Under the pieces are notes generated by a model that saw nothing but the letters and a program-made list of their open reading frames with translations, made no database searches and had not been told where the DNA came from. Made by a program: the position numbers and the translations under genes. Below are positions 16,373 through 23,264 of a DNA stretch of 48,881 nucleotides, one piece after another (position 1 is the first letter of the stretch; each line of letters opens with the position of its first letter). Source of the stretch: a virus; the IMG/VR virus record IMGVR_UViG_3300047352_000137, positions 1 through 48,881 of that record, one strand, 5' to 3'.

Positions 16373-16735
16373 ATGGCTAGTGATGTACCAAAGAACGTAG
16401 CGAACCCTTCTCTTTACAAGAAGGCGAGATCTATGGCGAAAGCTAAATACGACGTTTGGCCTTCTGCGTATTCGAGCGGATATATGGTGAAAAAATACAA
16501 AGAGATGGGCGGAACATACAAAGGCGCTACAGGCGGTGAGGTGACTCTCGATCCGAAGAAAAGCGATCTCGACAACGACGGTAAGCTTAGCGGTTACGAG
16601 CGCAAGCGTGGCACCGCGATAGCCAAGAGCATGGCAAAGAACATGAACATGGGCGGGACTGTGATGGTTCAAAGCCGTGGTTGTGGTGCTATCATGCCCA
16701 ACAAGCAAAAGAAGACGAGAGTGCCCCGTGGCTAA
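16373..16735 (+). CDS. Small basic protein with EF-hand-like loop
   Basis: A 120-residue, Lys/Gly/Met-rich protein. The N-terminus KNVANPSLYKKARSMAKAKY and the segment VWPSAYSSGYMVKKYKEMGG are a pattern I recall from phage and giant-virus basic proteins. DLDNDGKLSGYE (about residues 66-77) resembles a calcium-binding EF-hand loop. The C-terminus MNMGGTVMVQSRGCGAIM is glycine-rich with one Cys. It overlaps the next gene by 8 bases. DNA-condensing or virion roles are possible. Confidence 0.65.
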   Translation: MASDVPKNVANPSLYKKARSMAKAKYDVWPSAYSSGYMVKKYKEMGGTYKGATGGEVTLDPKKSDLDNDGKLSGYERKRGTAIAKSMAKNMNMGGTVMVQSRGCGAIMPNKQKKTRVPRG

Positions 16736-17267
16736 GCCCAGAGGCGGTCTGAAGAAGTGGTTCGGCAAAGGCAAAGGTGGCAACTGGGTTGACATCTCAG
16801 CGCCCAAAGAAGGCGGTGGCTTTGAAAAGTGTGGTCGCAGTAGCGCCAGCGATTCTGATCGCGGTTACCCTAAGTGCGTACCCGCAGACAAAGCTGCAAA
16901 CATGAGCAAGAAGCAGATTGCTTCAGCGGTTCGCCGCAAGCGATCAAAGAAACAGGGTGTTGGTGGCAAGCCTACCAATGTCGCAACTTTCGCTAAAGAT
17001 GGAGGCGAGATCATGAGAATGAAGAGCAAGATGGGCACGAAGGGCGGCGCAATGGGCGGCAAGAGAAAGATGAAGATGCCCGGCGGCATGAAGAAAGGCG
17101 GGTCAGCCACGAAACCCAAGGGCATGGCCAAAGGTGGTGCCATGCAACCCAAGGGCATGGCTAAGGGTGGTGCCATGAAAGCCGAGGGGATGGCTAAGGG
17201 TCGAGCTGCAAATGGCGGTATGAGAAAGCCTTCTAGCAAGAACAGTGGTTTGTATGGCCGTAAATAG
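16728..17267 (+). CDS. Very basic Lys/Gly/Met-rich protein
   Basis: About 179 residues from GTG 16728, which overlaps the previous gene; the upstream frame is an antiphase extension. The N-terminal domain (1-75) reads KPRGGLKKWFGKGKGGNWVD, then GGFEKCGRSSASDSDRGYPKCVPADKA, with Cys residues that may be structural. The rest is Lys/Gly/Met-rich, containing three tandem 11-residue units of type KPKGMAKGGAM. The composition recalls histone-like tails. It probably binds DNA or acidic virion partners, as inference from charge. The end shares its last base with the next start. Confidence 0.65.
   Translation: MAKPRGGLKKWFGKGKGGNWVDISAPKEGGGFEKCGRSSASDSDRGYPKCVPADKAANMSKKQIASAVRRKRSKKQGVGGKPTNVATFAKDGGEIMRMKSKMGTKGGAMGGKRKMKMPGGMKKGGSATKPKGMAKGGAMQPKGMAKGGAMKAEGMAKGRAANGGMRKPSSKNSGLYGRK
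17112..17210 (+). repeat. Three tandem 33-base coding repeats
   Basis: Three in-frame 33-base units encode variants of the 11-residue peptide [KQ]PKGMAKGGAM. The third unit has drifted (KAEGMAKGRAA). Units 1 and 2 share most bases. They lie in the C-terminal part of the basic protein and look like a recent expansion rather than a DNA-level element. Confidence 0.8.
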
Positions 17268-17965
17268 TGGCTTATCTTCAAAGCAATATCCCACACTTCA
17301 AGGCGTGGGTTAGAAGAGAGTACACGGTCAACCATGAGCGATACCACGGCGAGTTTTTACACGCTATGGTTATCGCTGTGACCACTATGCCGACAAGGTG
17401 CTTGAGCTTTCAGGTCATTTTTACGGGCGCTGAGACTTACGACGATGACGAAGAACCAAACGTACATGGCGGCGCTATGTGGGCGAGGATGCCCATTACG
17501 GCGCTGGTTGCCGATACGCCCTTGGAAGATTGGCCTGAACCAATGCCAGTTTGGGCCGCGCAGCCTTGGGACTGTTCTTCTCACAACCACTCTGTTTATG
17601 TCTTAGATCGCGCAACACCGTGTCCTTGGCTTGCCAAGATTGATGGCGAGTTCTACCCAGCAAAGTATTATTTCACCGTCGATTATACTGAAAATGAAAT
17701 AGCGGATGACCCAGCGCAGCACAAGCAGAGCCATGTTTTGGAGCTACTTGACGCTGGTAAGTGGACTGGGAACATTGTGGCTTTGCCGAATAACCGTGTA
17801 AGGGTGACACACCCAGCGTGGTTTGAGACGGGCGACGGTGCTCCAGACTTTAGGCCAAGCCAGCATATCCATTACAGTAAAAGCGACTTAGACTACACTC
17901 TTGACGTGAATCAGGTTTTCGACAACCTATACGCAGGTAAAAAAGATGGCCGTAAGCGGAAGTAA
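17267..17965 (+). CDS. Conserved tail-cluster protein of unknown function
   Basis: A 232-residue protein starting at GTG 17267, which shares a base with the upstream stop. It is acidic and aromatic, rich in Trp, Tyr, His and Asp (WAAQPWDCSSHNHSVYV, HPAWFETGDGAPDF). It lacks membrane segments. The C-terminus is basic (GKKDGRKRK) and overlaps the next gene by 20 bases. The many His and Asp residues could bind metal, but no family motif is clear. I have a memory of similar genes in marine phages beside adaptor genes. The function is unknown. Confidence 0.55.
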   Translation: MAYLQSNIPHFKAWVRREYTVNHERYHGEFLHAMVIAVTTMPTRCLSFQVIFTGAETYDDDEEPNVHGGAMWARMPITALVADTPLEDWPEPMPVWAAQPWDCSSHNHSVYVLDRATPCPWLAKIDGEFYPAKYYFTVDYTENEIADDPAQHKQSHVLELLDAGKWTGNIVALPNNRVRVTHPAWFETGDGAPDFRPSQHIHYSKSDLDYTLDVNQVFDNLYAGKKDGRKRK

Positions 17966-18641
17966 GGACTTTGAGTTAGACGTAGCCGACTACGTTGAAG
18001 AAGCGTTTGAGCGTTGTGGCTTAGAGCTTCGCACGGGCTACGATTTGAAGACGGCCAATCGTTCACTCAACCTGATGCTTGCAGAGTGGGCTAACCGTGG
18101 CTTAAACCAGTGGACGATTAACCAAAAAGTCTTGGCTATGGTTAAAGACACCACCTCCTATACGATTGATGCAACCAACCCCACGGCAACGATTGACGTG
18201 CTGGACGTGTTTATCCGTGAGACCTTGGGCGGTGTATCAACAGACGTACCGCTCACTCGCATGTCGCGCTCGGAGTACGCCAACCTGTCCACCAAGACAA
18301 CCACTGGCAAGCCAAACCAGTACCTTATTGACAAGCAGATCAGCCCAACCATCACGGTTTGGCCTGCGCCAGACCAAAACTCAAAATACAGTTTGTATCT
18401 AAACGTGCTGAGCCGCATAGATGATGCAGATGCTGGCGCAAACACCTTGCAAATACCGTTTCGGTTTTACCCGTGCTTGGCCGCAGGTTTGGCCTATTAC
18501 ATCGCTCTGAAGCGAGTGCCAGAGAAAGTTTCCATGCTCAAACAGCTTTATGAAGAAGAGTTTGAGCGAGCCTTGAGCCAAGACCAAGACCGGGTGTCGT
18601 TCAGAGTCGCACCTGATTTGCGCGGATACAATCTAGGCTAA
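17946..18641 (+). CDS. Head-tail adaptor protein (SU10/P22 gp4-like)
   Basis: A 231-residue protein. The N-terminal VADYVEEAFERCGLELRTGYD and LNLMLAEWANRGLNQWTI fit the helical bundle of podoviral adaptor or tubular-A-type proteins, which sit under the portal ring. A beta-rich middle (SYTIDATNPTATIDVLD) and a C-terminal helix with AAGLAYYIALKRVPEK follow. It is followed by a second protein of similar build (18961) and by a nozzle protein. The assignment is by architecture and gene order. Confidence 0.65.
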   Translation: MAVSGSKDFELDVADYVEEAFERCGLELRTGYDLKTANRSLNLMLAEWANRGLNQWTINQKVLAMVKDTTSYTIDATNPTATIDVLDVFIRETLGGVSTDVPLTRMSRSEYANLSTKTTTGKPNQYLIDKQISPTITVWPAPDQNSKYSLYLNVLSRIDDADAGANTLQIPFRFYPCLAAGLAYYIALKRVPEKVSMLKQLYEEEFERALSQDQDRVSFRVAPDLRGYNLG

Positions 18642-18964
18642 TGGCTTTTGCATCCAACAAACGCGCTTATGGCATCTGTGACATCACGGGTTTTCGCTAC
18701 CGCCTGCGCGACATGAAAATGACTTGGGACGGCTTGCTGGTTGGCCCAGACCAGTGGTCGCCAAAGCACCCGCAGCTTATGCCTCGGCCAACGCCCATAG
18801 ATCCACAGGCTTTGCAGGTCACGCGGCCTGATCAAGCAGCCGATGGCAACGACAACAATTTCTTTACTGTCTACACCAACGTGGGAGATGGTAAATTGGG
18901 CACAACTTTGCAAACTTTTGGACTTACTGTTAGTGTTGGCACTGTGGAGGTAACAACGTCATGA
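18641..18964 (+). CDS. Small conserved tail-cluster protein
   Basis: A 107-residue protein with the pattern CDITGFRYRLRDMKMTWDGLLVGPDQWSPKHPQL near the N-terminus. I recognise this type from marine phages. In some relatives, from memory, paired cysteines form a zinc ribbon around the DGLLV region; here only one Cys is left, so the site is lost or was never present. It lies between the two adaptor-like genes, with TAATG and ATGA overlaps on both sides. It is probably a virion protein at the head-tail joint. Confidence 0.6.
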   Translation: MAFASNKRAYGICDITGFRYRLRDMKMTWDGLLVGPDQWSPKHPQLMPRPTPIDPQALQVTRPDQAADGNDNNFFTVYTNVGDGKLGTTLQTFGLTVSVGTVEVTTS

Positions 18965-19611
18965 GCTTCACACTGGCAACACTAAAATCGACTGTGCAAG
19001 ATTACTTGCAGGTCAATGAGACCACGTTCAACAACAACCTGAATACGTTTATCAAGGAAGCCGAGAGCCGCATATTCAAGCTGGTTCAGCTTCCAGAGCA
19101 AAGAAAAAATGTGCAGGGTACGTTGACGGCGAGCAACCGTTTCTTGGCTACGCCAAGCGACTTCTTTGCTCCATTCTCATTGGCGGTTATTGACAGCAAC
19201 AACAAGTACCACTATCTGGACTTCAAGCACCCGTCATTCATCAAGGAATTCAGCCCCACCACCACAACGACTGGAAGGCCGAAGTATTATTCCCTGTTTG
19301 ACGAAACAGCTTTTGAGCTGTCGCCTGTGCCAGATTCTGGTTATACGGCGGAGTTGCATTACCTGTTCAAGCCAGCGTCTTTGACGGTTGGGAGCGATTC
19401 AGGTACGACAATTCTGTCAACGGATCACCCTGATCCCTTGCTTTACGGCACCTTGGTAGAGGCTGCTGTGTTCCTAAAAGAAGCTCCTGACGTGATAGCC
19501 AACTTCGAGGCTCGGTTCAAGGAAGGTGTCGCTCGGATGAAGAATCTGAGTGAAGGCCGTGGAACCAGAGACGAGTATCGATATGACTTATTGCGTACAG
19601 GGGTAACCTAA
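18961..19611 (+). CDS. Second adaptor-like protein (gp6/gp4 type)
   Basis: A 216-residue protein. LATLKSTVQDYLQVNETTFNNNLNTFIKEAESRIFK at the start is the helix pair usual for phage connector/adaptor proteins. A beta insertion (NRFLATPSDFFAPFSLAV) and a C-terminal helix (ALVE-type, AVFLKEAPDVIANFEARFKEGVARMK) complete the fold. This last pattern is typical of the tubular or SU10-type adaptors. It probably forms the ring next to that made by the 17946 product. Confidence 0.65.
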   Translation: MSFTLATLKSTVQDYLQVNETTFNNNLNTFIKEAESRIFKLVQLPEQRKNVQGTLTASNRFLATPSDFFAPFSLAVIDSNNKYHYLDFKHPSFIKEFSPTTTTTGRPKYYSLFDETAFELSPVPDSGYTAELHYLFKPASLTVGSDSGTTILSTDHPDPLLYGTLVEAAVFLKEAPDVIANFEARFKEGVARMKNLSEGRGTRDEYRYDLLRTGVT

Positions 19612-20334
19612 TTGGAACCAATCAAAGAGCTTGAGGGCAAGAAAGTAGCGATCATCGGTCTGGGAGCCTCTCAGATCGACTATGTTATCGGCAAAGAGAA
19701 TAGCGTCGAGTGGGACGAGGTTTGGGTGATTAACTCTGCCCTGTCGGTTTTCGACTGTGATCGCGTTTTTATGCTCGACCCTGCCAGTCGATTTTTAGAT
19801 ACCGATGATGCAGGCAACCAAACGGACGTGATGCGAAAGCTCCTGCCTACGTTTGATAAGCCGATATACACCTGTGAGCTAGATGAGCGCGTACCTGCGC
19901 TGGTTGAGTATCCGCTTGAAGAGGTCATCAAAGACCAACGCTGCGCCTACATGAACACGACGGTTTCTTATGCCTTGGCGTTTGCAGCGTGGAACAAGGT
20001 GGGCGAGGTCGATCTGTTTGGCATGGATTTCAGTTACAAAAACAACCTGCACTTCGCAGAGGCTGGCAGAGCCTGCCTTGAGTTTTGGATTTGCAAAATG
20101 ATCGCCTTGGGAGTCAAGGTTGGCGTAAGCCCTAGATCGTCTTTGCTCGATCAGAACGTGCCGATAGAGGAAAGGCTCTACGGCTATCACCGACTACCCA
20201 ACCCCAAGATAGCGATGCCAAATCCAGAGGGAGAGTGGGTGGTCTGCAACCGCTCAGAGCTGGCGCAGATGGTCAAAAAGCACAAGTTAGAGACGGTGGA
20301 GCTGCCGTCTTCACCTGAACCGTATAAGGGGTAG
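19612..20334 (+). CDS. Rossmann-like protein, unknown enzyme
   Basis: A 240-residue protein starting at TTG 19612. It opens with KKVAIIGLGASQIDYV, a Gly-rich loop after a beta strand. VWVINSALSVFDCDRVFMLDP and EVDLFGMDFSYKN are spaced like DUF115/sialyltransferase-type Rossmann proteins. Such folds bind nucleotide sugars or dinucleotides. Being among tail genes, a role in virion glycosylation or assembly may be guessed. The catalytic residues are not clear, so no enzyme is named. Confidence 0.55.
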   Translation: MEPIKELEGKKVAIIGLGASQIDYVIGKENSVEWDEVWVINSALSVFDCDRVFMLDPASRFLDTDDAGNQTDVMRKLLPTFDKPIYTCELDERVPALVEYPLEEVIKDQRCAYMNTTVSYALAFAAWNKVGEVDLFGMDFSYKNNLHFAEAGRACLEFWICKMIALGVKVGVSPRSSLLDQNVPIEERLYGYHRLPNPKIAMPNPEGEWVVCNRSELAQMVKKHKLETVELPSSPEPYKG

Positions 20335-20336
20335 TT

Positions 20337-20621
20337 ATGTCGCAAGGTAGAGTAGAGCTGGGTCAGGTCATGGTTTCGACGACTGAAAACCGTGGGCATG
20401 ACGTAGAGTTTTGGGCAAGGGAGACCACTAAGAAGATTTTAGGTATATCAGCAGAAGCTGAGCCGCACATTCGATTGCAGGCCGAGGCTTTCCGCAACCA
20501 TATTTATGCGATAATCTTGGCAGGAATGAAGAACGCTATTGCTTCTGACAGGGTAACCATTCGCGGTTTGCTTGCGTCTCAGGGGCATGAAGACATGGCA
20601 AAGATAATCAAGGAGCTTTGA
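20337..20621 (+). CDS. Small helical tail-cluster protein
   Basis: A 94-residue all-helical protein. The pattern EFWARETTKKIL then PHIRLQAEAFRNHIYAIILAGMKNAI and a C-terminal GHEDMAKIIKEL is one I recall as common in marine phages near tail genes. There is no membrane segment. The role is unknown; it may be a tail-assembly chaperone or minor component. It starts two bases after the previous stop. Confidence 0.6.
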   Translation: MSQGRVELGQVMVSTTENRGHDVEFWARETTKKILGISAEAEPHIRLQAEAFRNHIYAIILAGMKNAIASDRVTIRGLLASQGHEDMAKIIKEL

Positions 20622-20622
20622 T

Positions 20623-21051
20623 ATGGCCATCACCTCTGCAATCCCTACTAGCTTCAAGCAAGAGCTTTTGGTTGGAACTCATAACTTTACTGCCACTAGC
20701 GGTAACGCTTTCAAGCTTGCGCTCTACACGTCAAGCGCAACCTTGGGTGCTGCTACGACGGCATTTACGACCACGGGGCAAGCCAGCGGCACCAACTACA
20801 CTTCGGGCGGCGCGACGGTTACCTCCGTAACTCCAACCACTTCTGGCACGACTGCTGTTTGTGATTTTGCTGATCTAACCTTCGGCACGGCTACCATCAC
20901 TGCACGGGGGTGTATGATTTATAACGACACCCAATCAGACAAGGCCGTTGCGGTCATAGACTTTGGTGGTGATAAAACCAGTACGGCGGGTGATTTCACC
21001 ATCGTCTTCCCTAGCCCTACGGCTACCGGCGCGATCATTCGGCTGGCGTAA
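20623..21051 (+). CDS. Tail or decoration protein, Thr/Ser/Gly-rich
   Basis: A 142-residue beta-rich protein, AITSAIPTSFKQELLVGTHNF at the start, then many Thr, Ala and Gly residues (TSSATLGAATTAFTTTGQASG). The fold is likely a beta sandwich. Similar small proteins occur in marine phages before the nozzle gene, from memory. A role at the tail hub or as a surface decoration is possible. Confidence 0.6.
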   Translation: MAITSAIPTSFKQELLVGTHNFTATSGNAFKLALYTSSATLGAATTAFTTTGQASGTNYTSGGATVTSVTPTTSGTTAVCDFADLTFGTATITARGCMIYNDTQSDKAVAVIDFGGDKTSTAGDFTIVFPSPTATGAIIRLA

Positions 21052-21057
21052 TGGCTC

Positions 21058-22956
21058 ATGCCGCTACAAACACTAGAGTTTCAACCGGGCATCGACAAGG
21101 AGGGCACCGACTACTCGGCTAAAGGCGGATGGGTAGACGGTAACCTCGTTAGATTCAGAAAGGGTCGTGTCGAAAAAGTAGGCGGCTGGCAAAAGCTCGG
21201 CACTAATTTCTATCTCGGCACGGGCCGTGCCCTTCATTCTTGGATCAGCCTTGGCGGTGTGCGCTACCTCGGCGTTGGTTCAACCTTCAAGTATTACATC
21301 GAAGAAGGTAACACTTACTACGATATCACCCCGATCAGAGCAACCACCTCCGCTGGTGATGTCACGTTTGCCGCAACTAACGGCTCGTCAACCATTACGA
21401 TTACCGATACTTCTCACGGCGCGGTGACCAACGATTTCGTGACGTTCAGCGGAGCTGTCAGCCTTGGCGGTAACGTGACGGCAGATGTTTTGAATCAGGA
21501 ATACCAGATATCATTGGTTACGGGTGTTAACACCTACGAGATAACCGCCAAAGATACGTCTGGCGCGACAGTCACAGCTAACGCATCGGACAGCGGCAAC
21601 GGCGGTTCAAGCGTAGTAGGCACTTACCAGATCAATGTAGGGCTAGACACTTTCGTAAAATCGTCTGGCTGGGGCGTAGGCACTTGGGGTTCTGGTGGGT
21701 TTGGTTCTGCATCTTCAATCAGTGCGGTAAACCAACTCAGACTGTGGACGCACGACAACTACGGCGAGAACCTGATCATCAACCCTCGCGGCGCAGGCAT
21801 TTATCGCTGGGTTGAAAACAACGGTACAAGCGTCAGAGCGTTGGAGCTTTCTGGTATCAGTGGCGCAAACCTTGTGCCTACCGTTGCGCTTCAGGTCATC
21901 ACCTCAGAGACAGATAGGCATCTGGTGGTATTGGGTGCAGATCCGATATCAGGCAGCAGCAGGACTGGGGTCATTGACCCGATGTTAGTCGCTTTCTCAG
22001 ATCAAGAGAACGAGCTGGACTTTGAGCCAACAGCGACCAACACGGCTGGTTCTTTGCGCCTATCTTCTGGCTCTTTCATTGTTGGCGGTATCAAGTCTCG
22101 GCAAGAGATCTTGATCTTCACTGACACCAGCCTCTACAGCATGAATTTTATCGGGCCACCGCTGACGTTTGCGATCAACCTGATCAACGAAGGGTCTGGC
22201 CTGCTATCGCCAAAATCTGCGGTAAACGCGCCAAACGGCGTGTTTTATGTCAGTAAAACTGGCTTCTATTTCTACAGCGGATCGGTGAAGCGCCTGCCCT
22301 GCACGGTTCAGGAATACGTCTTTGAAGACCTAGATTTGAGCCAAGCCTTCAAGTGTCATATGGGCGTTAATACCGAGTTTAGCGAGATATGGTTTTTCTA
22401 TCCAAGCATCGAGGACGGCACTGGCGAAATCAGTCGATACGTTATTTACAACTACGAGGAAAACCATTGGTCTGTAGGCAATTTGGTGCGCTACGCATGG
22501 CTCGATGCAGGCATTGAGGATCTGCCGTTTGCGACTGCGACCACCAGCTCTCAGCAATGTGTTTTTGAGCACGAAACCGGCTTTGATGATTACGAGGATG
22601 CGATGACTGGCGTTTTCATTGAAAGCGCCGACTTAGACATCGGCTCTGGCGACTCGTTCACTTTTGTTAAGCAGATCATCCCCGACATGAAGTTCGTCAC
22701 TGAGACGGGTATAAGCGTCAATCCTGCAATGAACATTGTGCTGAAGGGTAGAGACTACCCCGGTCAAAGCCTGACAACCGACTCCACTACGCAGGTCACG
22801 CCAACCAGCACGTTTGGCAATGTGCGTACAAGGGCACGGCAAGTTGCTTTTCGGTTTGAGAGTGATGATGACAACGCGGCTGCTGACCAGAAGGGCTACA
22901 AGTGGCGGCTTGGATCGACTCGTATTGAAATCCAGCCAAGCGGTAGGCGCGGATGA
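21058..22956 (+). CDS. Tail nozzle protein, P22 gp10/T7 gp12-like
   Basis: A 632-residue, beta-rich protein starting MPLQTLEFQPGIDKEGTDY and GGWVDGNLVRFRKGRVEKVGG, a pattern seen in podoviral nozzle or packaged-DNA-stabilisation proteins. The region about 75-215 carries an Ig-like insertion rich in Thr, Gly and Asn. It is followed by blocks such as LRLWTHDNYGENLIINPRG and WSVGNLVRYAWLDA that fit beta-propeller blades. It would form the tube below the adaptor rings. The position after two adaptors supports this and the podovirus assignment. The start is ATG 21058; the ATG at 21051 is out of frame. Confidence 0.8.
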   Translation: MPLQTLEFQPGIDKEGTDYSAKGGWVDGNLVRFRKGRVEKVGGWQKLGTNFYLGTGRALHSWISLGGVRYLGVGSTFKYYIEEGNTYYDITPIRATTSAGDVTFAATNGSSTITITDTSHGAVTNDFVTFSGAVSLGGNVTADVLNQEYQISLVTGVNTYEITAKDTSGATVTANASDSGNGGSSVVGTYQINVGLDTFVKSSGWGVGTWGSGGFGSASSISAVNQLRLWTHDNYGENLIINPRGAGIYRWVENNGTSVRALELSGISGANLVPTVALQVITSETDRHLVVLGADPISGSSRTGVIDPMLVAFSDQENELDFEPTATNTAGSLRLSSGSFIVGGIKSRQEILIFTDTSLYSMNFIGPPLTFAINLINEGSGLLSPKSAVNAPNGVFYVSKTGFYFYSGSVKRLPCTVQEYVFEDLDLSQAFKCHMGVNTEFSEIWFFYPSIEDGTGEISRYVIYNYEENHWSVGNLVRYAWLDAGIEDLPFATATTSSQQCVFEHETGFDDYEDAMTGVFIESADLDIGSGDSFTFVKQIIPDMKFVTETGISVNPAMNIVLKGRDYPGQSLTTDSTTQVTPTSTFGNVRTRARQVAFRFESDDDNAAADQKGYKWRLGSTRIEIQPSGRRG

Positions 22957-23264
22957 GCAAGCTGCTTGAGACAAGGTTGCCGTTTTCTCAAGGCGATTCT
23001 GTCAGTTCTGACACCTTTAACCGACTGGTTCGCATCTTAGAATTGAACCTTGGCTCGGTTGATTTCACGATATCCCCGCACTTCAACGCGACTGAAATCA
23101 GTCAGCTTCAGTTTGCAACAGGTAGTATAATCTTCAATACTACTAACCAAATACACCAAGCGTTTGACGGCACTGCTTTTCGAGATCTGTATAGCCATCA
23201 AACTTATCCGACGGGACTAGCGATCACCGCTGGCGTTGGGGCTGTCACTGTGAGTACACCGTAA
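22953..23264 (+). CDS. Small tail-hub protein with one fibre-repeat unit
   Basis: A 103-residue protein overlapping the nozzle gene by 4 bases (ATGA). An N-terminal helix (SSDTFNRLVRILELNLG) precedes a short beta region (INFNTTN-type). The last residues PTGLAITAGVGAVTV match one unit of the 22-residue repeat in the tail protein at 47606. It may attach to the nozzle and seed or bind the fibre. The shared unit is visible directly; its meaning is inference. Confidence 0.65.
   Translation: MSKLLETRLPFSQGDSVSSDTFNRLVRILELNLGSVDFTISPHFNATEISQLQFATGSIIFNTTNQIHQAFDGTAFRDLYSHQTYPTGLAITAGVGAVTVSTP

Noticed and set aside
17112-17210. CRISPR-like array
   Set aside because: The repeats have no spacers, are in frame and encode a Lys/Gly/Met peptide.
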